This document shows positions 12,084-22,343 of a stretch of 64,000 nt of DNA, piece by piece; position 1 is the stretch's first letter, and each line of letters opens with the position of its first letter. Origin of the DNA: Hymenopellis radicata (Eukaryota; Basidiomycota; Agaricomycetes; Agaricales; Physalacriaceae); contig JADNRX010000003.1 of the NCBI GenBank assembly GCA_015501595.1, positions 434,001 to 498,000 of the forward strand, given 5' to 3'. Made by a program: the position numbers and the translations under genes. The notes beneath the pieces are model-generated. The model was not told the origin of the DNA. It saw nothing but the letters and a program-made list of their open reading frames with translations, and did no database searches.

Positions 12084-12177
12084 TCGTCTTAGTAGTAGTA
12101 GTACTGTGTTTCTTGTTTCTTGCTTGCCGAGCACTGGCAGCTGCCTTTGAGCTGTCTACAACCGCCAGCGGATCTAT
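12084..12177 (+). repeat. Direct repeat copy B
   Basis: Second copy of the repeat at 10,384-10,482. The copies lie just downstream of two consecutive genes and so bracket the hypothetical gene at 10,626-11,884. This copy ends about 180 bp left of the giant transposon. Confidence 0.8.
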
Positions 12178-12360
12178 TTAATAATAATAGGACACCGCAT
12201 TGCGTCTCCATCTTCGAGAATGTGAGCCTCATGGGTGCCTACGTTTCCCGTCCCGATAGTAATGCAAGGGTCATCTCGCAAGCGTGGGTACTTGCCCCTA
12301 AACGCGTAAAGGCGTAACACAACTCAGAATTCCTCCTACAGTACATACGTATGCGGCATC

Positions 12361-12393
12361 TGCTTCTATGGGGGTAATGCTGGGGAAAAATCC
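12361..12393 (+). repeat. Left target-site duplication plus terminal inverted repeat
   Basis: TGCTTC (12361-12366) followed by the 27-bp terminal repeat 12367-12393 beginning TATGGGGGTAATGCTGGGG. Subterminal CACTTTT/TCTCACTT motifs follow to about 12,590. Confidence 0.85.
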
Positions 12394-12652
12394 AAGTTGA
12401 CTACTTTTACTGTATTTTACTACTACTACGACGTATTCTCACTTCTAGTACTACTTTTTCTACTACTTTTGAGCCAAAATGAAAAGTGAGAGATTTTCAC
12501 TTCCAAGTCTTACTTTTCAGGATGAGTCTCACTTCTGCAACTAATCTCAGTTTTACTTTTCTCGTCTCACTTTCATAAGTCGCTGTCACACTACTTGTTT
12601 AGGCAGCTTAGGTACTTCAGACTTAAGTACTTAGACACTTATGTAGATAAAT

Positions 12653-14251
12653 TTATTCCTCAGTGCCATTAACGTACGCCACAACACGTAAGACAGCCTC
12701 ACAATATACATCAATCCCCCAATTACCATCGTCAGCCTCAAAATCAAAACCCTCCCCAGCCAACAGTGCGCGAACCTCTTCGATATCCTCATCCCGGTTG
12801 AGGGAAACATTGGTAGCTGATGGATCAACAGGAATCTCGATGCCGGCATCATCTGCTCCCTCAACACCGTAATAACCGTTCACGCAAGACACATCATCGC
12901 CAACATCTCCTGTCCAATAGCCTTGGACCATAAGCTCCTCCCGACTCAGCTCATACATGGCAATAGGGCTTTGATAGTGCGCTGTTCGAATTTGATGGTG
13001 GTTCCACGCGTCCTTAGCCTCATGGAGAGACTTTTGAATGCGCGGCTGAAAGACGAGGAAGAGACAAATACAGTGAATGGGGTTATCCTTGCACCAGAGT
13101 TCGTTTCGCTCAAGATAGAGGAAAATTTGTCGAAAAGCCTCCAAACAGTCCTTTTGAATGTCGACCCATATGCGCTCTATGCGAACATTATGCGTAGATC
13201 TGTTTGGTATTGGGTTAGAGGCTGCACAACATTTAGAACAGGCTACGTACTTGCCACGAAGATATGCGCGATGGGCCTCACCCCATTTGAAATTCATCGC
13301 CTTCTCTATGCCGTTGTTCTCTGGCCCGTAATCTCCGCGCACACGACTGGGCCACCCCAGCATCTCGACGCCAGCCAGAAAACACTGTGTTACCGTGTTG
13401 GAGCGTTTATTGGAGCGGCATTCCATATAGACGATCATGTGGGAGTGACCGTCGACGCAGCCATGAACCCAAAAGCCCCAGAACTTCAGTTTTTCGTGGC
13501 CGTCCTGATGCCAGAGTGCGTTGGCACTGCGAACCTTGTATACACGTCGTTTGGTAACCCTGCGCCATCTATAACTTATGAGACAGTGGACTTTCCACAG
13601 TATAAAAAAATACCTTGTAAGAACTCCAAGTACATCGACACGCTTGAGGCTCTCCTGGATGCGCTTTATTGGAAGATGGATGTTGAGGGACTCTAGATGT
13701 CCCCTCAGAATGCCAGACCCCGTGAATGGGTGGTTGAGAGAGAAGCGTGCAACAATATCATCCAGATCATCGTCGCTGATGATGGTGAACTCGCGCGGCT
13801 CTGTGGTTAGGCCCGCCTTTCGAAAATGGTTGAAGAGCGTCTTCCGATCAACACCATATGCTCTAGCAATCCTTCCCCAGGTGTTTCCGAGATCATGCAG
13901 TAGAGTGACGCGTTCCAGGTTGAAAATATATGCAGGACGGCCTGGACGCCCTGTTCTTTCCCGAGGGAGATTGTCTGATCTGGGAGGAGGAGGGGCATCC
14001 AAAAAAGCCTGAAGGTCGCGGAGATGGGCGTCCAGGTTGGATATCATATCATCAACTGTGTCCTCGCTGATATATGGGTCGTCCAGGTTGAGTACAATGG
14101 TGCGTATGGCCAGTAGTTGGTGAGTAACGCGCTCAACGGCTGCGTACTCTGCATTCGGGAAGGAGGTGATGATAAACCGTGCCTCATTGACAATTTGGCG
14201 ACAATGGGAGAGGAATTGTTCAATATGGTCGCGTTGATTTTCGGCGTTCAT
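12653..14251 (-). CDS. DDE integrase-core transposase (IS3EU-like)
   Basis: The 532-codon open frame is uninterrupted. It has an N-terminal helical region, a helix-turn-helix-like segment (WGRIARAYGVDRKTLFNHF, about residues 125-143), then an RNase H-like integrase core with LWHQDGHEKL (Asp about 250), RVRGDYGPENN (Asp about 307) and HNVRIERIWVDI (Glu about 359): a complete D-D-E triad. Two stretches interrupt the conserved core and have perfect intron borders in multiples of three: 13560-13613 (54 nt, GTATTT...GCAG) and 13200-13250 (51 nt, GTACGT...ACAG). Splicing both out gives GKSTHNVRIERIW and a shorter core, so the mature protein is probably 497 residues. It is flanked by the element's left end and the MITE. 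No inactivating change is visible. Confidence 0.88.
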   Translation of the reverse strand: MNAENQRDHIEQFLSHCRQIVNEARFIITSFPNAEYAAVERVTHQLLAIRTIVLNLDDPYISEDTVDDMISNLDAHLRDLQAFLDAPPPPRSDNLPRERTGRPGRPAYIFNLERVTLLHDLGNTWGRIARAYGVDRKTLFNHFRKAGLTTEPREFTIISDDDLDDIVARFSLNHPFTGSGILRGHLESLNIHLPIKRIQESLKRVDVLGVLTRYFFILWKVHCLISYRWRRVTKRRVYKVRSANALWHQDGHEKLKFWGFWVHGCVDGHSHMIVYMECRSNKRSNTVTQCFLAGVEMLGWPSRVRGDYGPENNGIEKAMNFKWGEAHRAYLRGKYVACSKCCAASNPIPNRSTHNVRIERIWVDIQKDCLEAFRQIFLYLERNELWCKDNPIHCICLFLVFQPRIQKSLHEAKDAWNHHQIRTAHYQSPIAMYELSREELMVQGYWTGDVGDDVSCVNGYYGVEGADDAGIEIPVDPSATNVSLNRDEDIEEVRALLAGEGFDFEADDGNWGIDVYCEAVLRVVAYVNGTEE

Positions 14252-14311
14252 GGTGGTGGAAGGAAGAGCGTTTCAGAACATCACATGATGAAGGACAACA
14301 ATAGCAAATAG

Positions 14312-14569
14312 TACTGTAGTGTTTCGACCGTAGGTTCGCGGCATGTGACGCGATATGCCGCGAACTTACAGCGAACAGCTTCGTAGCCAGGCACGCACGC
14401 GGGAATTACCCGATTTGGACTGTCCCGCCGTAGGCGGGACCGAAAATTTCCGCTTTTGGAAGGGTGTGCCTGGCTCCGAGGCTCCGTGACGCGATATGGG
14501 ATATATATAGGTTCGCTTCGTCGGCCGGTGTGACGCGATATGCGAATATCCGGTCGAAACGGTACAGTA
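14312..14569. mobile_element. 258-bp MITE with TA-type target site
   Basis: The ends TACTGTAGTGTTTCGACCG and, on the minus strand, TACTGTACCGTTTCGACCG form imperfect terminal inverted repeats matching at about 22 of 28 positions. The outer TA can be read as the target-site duplication, as in Tc1/mariner-type elements. Inside, TGACGCGATAT occurs three times (about 14,346, 14,488 and 14,531) and a GC-rich stretch (CCCGCCGTAGGCGGG) is itself palindromic. There is no coding capacity. It sits between the transposase start codon and the next gene's stop codon. Confidence 0.8.
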
Positions 14570-14582
14570 TTCCAAGACTACT

Positions 14583-17500
14583 CTACTGGAAAGCATGGGC
14601 AATGGCGCCTGTAATAAGGTTGCAAAGTCGCTCCCAGATAGCTCCTTGCCGAACATTAGTATGCGAATTTTTATCAGGATGATATACCTGCCATAGTATA
14701 AGTAGTGTTTGTGAGCGCGAAACCAAGAAACTCACCAGCATCAAGATTGCTTTCTGACGACGCTTCTCTTGTGGAGTACAGTGATATGTCGTCAATATAT
14801 GCTGCATTTCGGACCGGGTTGCTCCAGGCGGGAAGAAAATAGCCCCAGCCGCCCTCAGATCCATCTCTAGCTTGGCCTGAATTTCGCGAATAGGATGAGG
14901 CCACTGTGTGCGAAGGTCGCGCACGAAAAACATCCCAACGAGCAGGCTTCCTAATGAAATCGGCCATACGCTGAAGGCGAGGGTCTTCCACCGTCAACGA
15001 TGAAGAGGCTGGAGGAGCACGTCGATCGCGGAACTGGAAAGTTGCTGTCCGAACGGTATCTGGAACAGAATGAGCCTTGAACTTAGAGTAGGGCGAAGAA
15101 CTCACCGGGCACCAAGTAATCTAAATACCAGGTTTCGTCGGGGCCATCAGGACAAGGACCGAGATCTACCCAACATCAGAAGATTCACCCCAAACAGAAT
15201 AGAGAATGCGTACTAGCGTCAAAACTGCTTACAAGTGTCGATGGGCTCCTCATTGCCGGTCATCAGATTGAGCTTGACATCATCAGGATGCACAAAGCTA
15301 GGGCGAACTTGGTTGTAGTGCTTCGGAAACTGTTAAGGACACTGTTAGTCATAATCATAGAGAGAGAAGAGTGCGTACACGGAGGTAGTTATGAAGTTTC
15401 CAGGCAACGGCAAGATAGAAATCCCCGAATACCTTAGTAATAGCGTGATAATGAGGTCCAACAGGCATCTTCATCAAGAGATAAGTTGCAATATATCCCA
15501 AATAGTCGAAGCCATAGGCGCCACGTCCGAGTACCGTAATGTACATCTGAGCGGGATCGGATGCATGACCTGCAAGGACACTTAGGTGCTCCTGTACAAT
15601 GTCCGCCGTAATTGAAGGTTCGGATTCTAAAAGGGCTTTCAGCCCAGAGAGGCCCTTGTAGAACACCGAATCCTTGATACCGTGCAGCTACAGAATGATC
15701 AGTTTTGAATATTCAAAGGGATCAGAAAAAGCTTACCACGTTGTTGAAGAAGAGAGTTCGGTTGAACCGAATCAAGCCTGCGAATTGGCAGAATCCATTG
15801 GTAGGGAACCAGTACGCGCCGTCAACGTTTCCAGTGAAGTAGTCCATCAGAATACCTATATTACCTGCCAATGTCCCCAGTGTCTCCAGTACCTCTCTCA
15901 ATCCGTCATACGAGGACTGAGAGATCCCAGGAAGGAGGGACAGACGTACAGCCATGCTAGACATCTGCTGAATGACATCGCCAACATAGCCGATCCCCTG
16001 AGAGCCTAATCGAAACATATTGACGAAAGATGTGTTGTCCTCAATAGGATGGTCGGGAGCCTCCCGAATGCGCTCTGCCTCAGTATTAAAGGGGGCAAAT
16101 GCATCCAGGTAGTCTTCGTTGGTGATCAAAAGAGTAATCGCAAGATCTGGGTTCTTGGCGAAAACATCCGTACTGGTAAGGAGGCGGTTGATGTTGTCAA
16201 TGCAGCCGGTGACCGAAGTAAACTTGAAATAGACACTTGTCATGGCAGTAGCAGACTATCAGGTTGTGAGCGTTGAAGTAGAGAGATAAATAAAAACATA
16301 CCCATCTCCCACCGGCACCATAGCTACTATCATGACGGGTGCCCGCAATGAAAGGACTATAGGTGTTCATCATCTGCCGCGCCAGAGTCGCAACCTCCTT
16401 AGGCTGAGATAACTGACGCTATTCCACAAAAGCTTTAGACTTGTGTAGGATTCATGAAGGAGTTCATACCTTGGGTAAAGGGCACTTCGGGCCAGACGGC
16501 ACAGGAGAGGCAGAACGAGCACGCGGTGAACCAGGGATCGGTGAGTCTTCCTTAGGTTGTTCATCACGTTTCTTCTTAGCGGCGCGGGTATTCGGGGACT
16601 CCTGCTGTGGAGGCGTAGGTGATGGTGAACGGCGACGCTAACAAACTCTGTTCAGTTCTGAATCAACTGTTTTGAGATAAAAGTACCTTCTTGCTTGTCT
16701 TTTCCTTTGGCGGCTTGGTGTTTGGGTCGAAAAGAGCGAGATCCTCGTATTTCTGCTCAAGAACGATGTAAATGTAAAGCTGTGATTCGGTTACAGGCAT
16801 GCCAGACGGTTGAGAGCGTGTATAAGCACTTGTCAAAGAGGTAAGGCAAAGTCAACGGAGCGACCTAGGAAGAGCTTACCTCTTCAAGTCCGCGTATGAC
16901 GCCCTTCCAGACTGGAATCTATCTGTAGGTCGTAACTTGCTGGGCGCTCCTTTCGCGTGTTGGGCAGCTAATTCACAGAGCTGGAAAGGAAAGTGGTCCT
17001 CCTCATTGGTGTCTCCGGTCGCTGATGTCCTCTTGATGTGGCTGAAGCTCTTGAGTATGGCGTCGAGTGTCTCGGACGTACAACCTGGGTTGTGGAGAGT
17101 AAGGTTTCGAATGTAGTCGTTCTCTGGTAGGCCCAGCGTCTCGTACATGGCCTTGTTCGGGCGAGGAGCTTCTCCAGCATGCACCTTGGCCGTGTGAGGA
17201 ACCAGAATGCAAATGACGGTGATGGGTTTGGAGGTGTCGATCTTTTTCTTCTTCTTGGGATGTACTGGGTCGCGTCCGGTCGTGTTTTTTAATTGGGTCT
17301 TGATTTTCTGCAGTGAGTGAGTACAAGTCATGAGCGAAAGCAAAGCACATACCTCTTCAGCTGGGTCAAACCGTTTCCTCTTATTCCCGCCATTTCCACT
17401 GGTCGCATCTTTGTCGGCGTCTTTGTCCACTCGAATGCCCGCCTTCTCACATTCAGCCAGCCGTTTGGCAGAACGCTCCTTTGAGGCCTGGAGGAAAGGA

Positions 17501-17670
17501 TTTTCGGGAGCTTGGGTGAAAGCGTGGTCTTTGCAGCCCTTCCAAGAGCCACCCTTGTGGAAGGGTTCTCCTTTGGAGGAGGTCGAGGAAGTCGACGAGT
17601 TAGGGCGAGACGCGTGCAGGGTATCCTTGGTAGTGCCTTGGAAACCAGAAGTGTTGACCTTGTTGAAGTC
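14583..17670 (-). CDS. Large multi-exon protein of the transposon, J-domain-like C-terminus
   Basis: I cannot name the family. Exons run from about 17,670 down to 14,583. The N-terminal part is Ser-rich, then polar and basic (NPFLQASKERSAKRLAECEK, then GNKRKRFDPAEE and HPKKKKKIDTSKPITVICIL), consistent with a nuclear protein. A central block (15,722-16,243; ITNEDYLDAFAPFNTEAERI) and the following exons (FPKHYNQVRPSFVHPDDVKL) look like a folded, conserved region. The last exons read EKRRQKAILML then, after a GTGAGT intron, VYHPDKNSHTNV, an HPD motif after a basic helix as in J domains, ending at 14,583. The frame between about 14,930 and 15,080 is not resolved: two frames are open and only one leads into the HPDKN exon. 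The 5' end is uncertain (see the Cys-rich exon at 22.3 kb). Confidence 0.6.
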
Positions 17671-18160
17671 CTACGCGTCCATCAGGAAACCGCCTTTGGC
17701 ACTAATGCACCTCAAGGCAGGCCCTGTTTCTTGAGACACTTGAGGTGCTTATGGGACCTCAATTCTCTTAAGGCGCCTTCAGACACTGGAGTTGTGCATC
17801 AGTACACCTTAAGTAGCTTTGAGCTACCTCAAATATTTACTACATACATCACCTCTCTGAACGCAGGCAAGACATCTTAAGACAACACTCATGTATACCA
17901 CATACATCAAGGGCTTCAAGATGCATAGCAGTACCTTGAAGATACAATGTTTTTGCTACTGTTTTCGGTATCCAATCTTTTCACTGCGGCGGCGGTGCGT
18001 GACACAGATGAAATATGGTAGGAAAATAGAATAATGTACTACCTATAATGGTATCTAAAAGGTACTGATAGAACGGCTGGACGCGTACACGACGTTGTGT
18101 CAACTCAAGCCTTCCTTGAATCAGATCCATATTTCACCGCCAGAAAACATCTTTACTCGC

Positions 18161-18945
18161 CTACACTTGCAGATTCGTAGTGTCCCACGACTTGGGCGGT
18201 CTGAGATCAACATCGGCAAGCTGTGCACGCACCATCCTAAATTCCAACTCCTCAGCCTGACTTTTCGCAACGAGAGCACCCCGAGCCTCGGCCTGTCGTT
18301 GCAGCTTCGCCACCGACTCGTCCGAGAGGTAATCAGTGAAACCGCCGTTGATGTGACAGTGTTATCACTCAAGGAACCACTCCCACCGCTACTCCTAGAT
18401 GCACTGGACACCGTGTCATCATCCTTTTTCGATGACGGGGATGACGGGGCGGGCGAAAGCTGGTCCGAGAGCTTCATCGCGTTTGATCTGGGAGTAGAAG
18501 TTATAGACGATCGACGTCGTGTATCCAAATTCGATGCTGGAGACGATGAACGGCTGGTCGGACTGTTGGATGGCGGTGTAGAGGCTTTGCTCGTGGTACC
18601 GCGTTTGATAGGCATATTTGGTCCATGCAAGTCTAGAGCTTTCCGGTTCGGCGATTGGTTCGCGACGGGGGACCCTCCTCCGCGCTGCTCTGCGACGAAA
18701 TTGGACCCGGTATTCCGCGAGAGGCTACTGGATAATGAGACAGTACCACTATTCCCTCCGGACCGCGTTTTCGCCGGAGACGACGCAAAGTCGATCTTCG
18801 TGACAGACAACGCAAAGTTGGTCGCGGGTAGTAGTCGTAACGTGTGATGCATGCCGCCCACGTTGGTGGGACTTACGCGTCGTCGTCGATGCCACGTCGC
18901 TGTCGCTGTCGCCGCCGTTGCCATTGGCAGTGCTGGTGCTCGCAA
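18161..18945 (-). pseudogene. Frame-shifted Ser-rich/coiled-coil gene remnant
   Basis: From ATG 18945 the frame gives an Arg/Ala-rich start and a long Ser/Pro/Thr-rich region (STPPSNSPTSRSSSPASNLD, LSPAPSSPSSKKDDDTVSSA). At about 18,340-18,355 the frame must change to continue into GFTDYLSDESVAKLQRQAEA and then a Glu/Gln/Ala-rich coiled coil ending ADVDLRPPKSWDTTNLQV at a stop at 18,161. No AG acceptor of suitable position explains the shift, so I read it as a small indel in a decaying, element-borne gene. The family is not recognised. Confidence 0.5.
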
Positions 18946-19432
18946 TCAGTAGAAGTGGTGAGCAGCGGGACGCTGAATCGGGTTAAAACCAAATGACGAC
19001 TTAAACATGTTCCCTGTGTGAGCAATGACGAAAACTAAGAGGAGGAGAACGCACCTTCGCCCGCAGAACGAGCAGCAACTCGTTCTGCAGAACATTCCCT
19101 TCTTTTTACAAAGAGGCGTGTTCTAAGCCGTAATAATGTGGCAGAGACTCAGCCGCCACTACGACCTCCTTCCTCGGTTCTCTGCGGCCTCGTTGGAGGG
19201 CTTACGCGTCCAGCGGGGCCATCGGGTGACAGACATCTATTCCAAGATCAGAGGGAGACGACGCAAAGTCGGTCTCCGTGACAATGTGCGACGACTCAAA
19301 GTCGGTCGCGGGTGCCGTAGACAGCCCCAGGATCGTCGGCATCGATAGCCGTGGGCGTTAGAAGTCGAGTCAAGTCAGAAGGAGAGGACGCAAAGTCGCT
19401 CTCCATGACCAGGCAACGACTCAAAGTCGGCC
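18778..19432 (+). repeat. Three dispersed copies of a roughly 55-bp repeat
   Basis: Copies at about 18,778-18,829, 19,256-19,313 and 19,383-19,434 share the plan GACGCAAAGTCG..TCTCC..TGAC.......CGACTCAAAGTCGG.CGCGGGT. The first copy overlaps the 5' part of the gene remnant on the other strand. Confidence 0.7.
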
Positions 19433-21029
19433 GCCACTGGCATCTTGTCGTGTCCCTTGCCGTAGGTCACGGCGTCCTGAGAGTGTCGGCGCAGCGCAGT
19501 GTCAAGCTGTATATGTACATCTGGAACGAAGGTCAGAGACCTCGGCGGTGTCGTTCTGCACTGCCGAGGCCAAGAGCATGTAGAAAGGAAAGGAAGATAC
19601 ATACCTCGGGCATTGCTGACAGCTGTTCACGTCGCCTCGCCTGACGTCAACTTTCGAAGCGACAGTGTCCTTTTCGAACGATCTGCTGCCAGTCGTCTTG
19701 GGCTTACGCGGCGGGCGATTTCGGGGTGGTTGTCGTCCTTGTCGTGGTCTAGAGGGAAAGATAAAAGCGCACAGGTGGTGCAGGAGGCATTTCAGGAAGT
19801 AAGGTGGCGACAAAGGGCGAAATGAGGATGATGGTCGTGGTTAGAGGGAGAGTGAACAACTTCGATCGCTGTTCGGATTGTCCGGATCGGTCATCCGATC
19901 GTGAACAGAACGAGTTCACTGACGCTCGGAACAGCGACGACGGGCTCGGAGTGATTATCCAAGTGTCGGGATCTCATGCAGGATACTGATATTATATGTA
20001 CCAATAGAACTTTTGGTAAGAATATTGTGTATAGACATGAAATCGAGCTTACGTGGAGAGTATCCCATCCAGACAACGTGAAATCGTGCGCTCCAGTGCG
20101 CTGAACCTGCCCGGCTCCTTAATTTTTTGATGGAATACACACCCCATAGTGGTATCTATTAATGAAAGGTCAATTTAGGGTGGACGCCTGTTGCGGTAAT
20201 TTATAGTTGCTCGAACGATCCATTTCACAAGGCCTTACATGGCTGCTGGTAAGTCTTAAAGTCCTGCAACCTCAATTTTTCGAGAATCCCATAGATTGTC
20301 AATTTAGATCTTGATAATGGATTCTTGAAAAAGCGCAGTCTCTCCCGAGCAAGTACTGGCCCGCCATCGTCGTCGCTGTCTGGCAGATTTGGCAGCGGCA
20401 ACTCGGACCGCGAATCCGAACAGTTATCAAGCACTGTTCGGATTCGTTTACCTTGTCTCTTACCACCACACGGCGACATGCCATCCAGCCCCGGACACAT
20501 CGGCTTCGAACGGCTGTGGATTTTGCGGTACTAAGCCCTCTACCGACGAGGCTACTGGATCTCTTAGCGGGTCTACGACAAACATGGGCTTGGAGGATAA
20601 CGGCTCTACGACGCCGCGGGCGTGTAAAGCCGTGACAAGTGCGTTGTTTTTACTCCTCCTTGCCTACATTACTCATAGCTCCCACAGACGCGACTACGAC
20701 GACATTTTTGCAAACTCGGCCCGCTTGTTTTGGTTGGACTTTTAACAGCGACTTCCCGCCTCGGATACGGTGCATCCATCGCCCGTGGACTCAATCCCCA
20801 GCGTATATTTATTTACACTCTCGTCAAGATTATCATCGCGCATGGACCTTTATTATTGCCCAATCCGTGGCATGGTGCACCCTTGATTCTTCCCAGTCCG
20901 TTTCGCCGTCGGCGTCCGATGGCCGTTGCCACGTCAACATCACGTGGTGGTTGGGTTATATTCGATCGCGGGCTCTTAACCATTCTTCCCTCCTTCTACC
21001 ACCATCTTCAATCGACCACCCACGACCGT

Positions 21030-21325
21030 ACCTGAGCACGACCACGACCATGACCCAGCACGACCACGACCACACCCGAATACAAGGACCGCCTTACCCG
21101 AGCACGACTACAACCACGACCACGAGACGACGACCACAACCACAACCGAATACGAGGACCACCTTACCTGAGCACGACAACGACCACGACTACGATTACA
21201 ACCGAATACGAGGACCACTTTACCCGAGCACGACTACGACGACCACAACCACAACCGAATACGAGGACCACCGTACCCGAGCACGACCTTTTCCAAGCAC
21301 AACCTTTCCCGAGCACGACCTTACT
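21030..21325 (+). repeat. Minisatellite, roughly 55-bp units plus CACGAC microsatellite
   Basis: The block CCGAATACGAGGACCACCTT followed by ACCCGAGCACGAC begins at about 21,076, 21,146, 21,202 and 21,255, with shorter CGAGCACGACC copies before and after. Units are separated by variable (CGACCA)n/(CACAAC)n tracts. The repeat makes open frames of low complexity on the plus strand that I do not consider genes. Confidence 0.85.
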
Positions 21326-22004
21326 CGAACATGATATTCATCGGCTACCACAATCTCGAGTCCGACTACGAGGACTGCAATTACAACGACTGCGTGACGA
21401 GAATCGAATCAAATGCTGTGTCGACACTGTCGATTACCATGGCTGACGACGCAAGCACATCTGCACCTGACCACAACAACAGCCTTCCATGTGAAGGCAC
21501 AATGCCTACGCTGGACAATCCCCATCCTCATTGACATCCACTCTCGACGATGTACATACATCAGAGCACGATATTTACAAATAGCCTCTATCCCTTTGTA
21601 TGTATACCTACTGCTGTAATCGTAGTCGTATCATCTGTATTAGTTGTTATAGTCAATGCGAGTGGGCAATTCTCCATGCCAATTCTAGTGAATTTAACTG
21701 ATTTGCATGGAATCACAACTGTTTTAAGCTGATTCGAGTTGCGGTTTAAGGTATACTGTCTCTATATTAAGAAGCATTACGGGTGCTTCAAGGTATAGGT
21801 GTAGTATTGTGGAGACTTGAAGTGCATTGAGGTAGAATCAAGCCGCCTTCAAAGCATCCTGAGGCAGCTTGAGGCAGACCTTACCGCCGAACCTGTATTC
21901 AAGGCACCTTGGCAGCATTAACAACTTAGAAGCCTCAAGACGCTTTGAGTGCATTTATTCGCCTAGAAGCATGTTAAGGCTCAGACCCCTTTTCGTGATG
22001 TCTG

Positions 22005-22343
22005 TTAGCTAAAATAGAACATTGACATGAGGGTCTGAACCAACCTTAGGGGGATCCACGGGAATAGGGGTTGAGTCTGTTTTGGGTTCGGTGGCAGTGC
22101 TGGTCTGTGGCGCAGGCTAGAAATATAAGAATGTTGTGTATGAACCGTGGCATGTATAATACAACATACCCTTGGCCGAATATTATGAGTACGTAACTTA
22201 CAGCCGCAGTCGCAGTTATCGCTCGGCTTCCACTCCTTTTTCGGCTTGCCCTCAACGTCGGCGTAGTGACAATGCTCCGGGCACTTGTCATGACAAGAGG
22301 TTCCCTCGACGAGAAGGTAGAAGTCGGTGTTTGAAGAGTCCAT
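22005..22343 (-). CDS. Small Cys/His-rich exon or ORF, possible 5' exon of the transposon gene
   Basis: ATG 22343 opens a 48-residue stretch with tight Cys spacing (CHDKCPEHCHY and CDCGCK), suggestive of metal binding, followed by a GTAAGT donor at its end. After an intron, a Thr/Pro-rich segment (PAPQTSTATEPKTDSTPIPV) would precede a GTTGG donor at 22,054. A splice from there to the acceptor at 17,671 would make this the N-terminus of the large protein at 14.6-17.7 kb, with a 4.4-kb intron holding the nested insertion. The phases of these junctions do not all agree, so the link is tentative; it could be a truncated remnant. Confidence 0.35.
   Translation of the reverse strand: MDSSNTDFYLLVEGTSCHDKCPEHCHYADVEGKPKKEWKPSDNCDCGCKLRTHNIRPRVCCIIHATVHTQHSYISSLRHRPALPPNPKQTQPLFPWIPLRLVQTLMSMFYFS

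Larger units (their letters stand above)
17690..22000. mobile_element. Probable nested insertion with CTTGAGG-type subterminal repeats
   Basis: Both flanks are packed with short CCTCAAGG/CTTGAGGTGC/CCTTAAG motifs: about 17,700-17,960 on the left (CACCTCAAGGCAGG, CTTGAGGTGCTTATGG, CACCTTAAGTAGC) and about 21,740-21,990 on the right (CTTCAAGGTATAGG, CTTGAGGCAGACC, TTCAAGGCACCTTGG). Such clusters are usual near the ends of large cut-and-paste transposons. I could not define exact termini or a target-site duplication. The segment holds only a decayed coding region and repeats. Confidence 0.45.

Noticed and set aside
12923..13696. 257-codon plus-strand frame within the transposase gene
   Set aside because: Antisense shadow of the transposase, whose D-D-E core is unmistakable on the other strand.
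20639..21334. 231-codon plus-strand frame rich in Thr/Pro/Asp/His
   Set aside because: Its second half is simply a translation of the minisatellite; no start context or domain.
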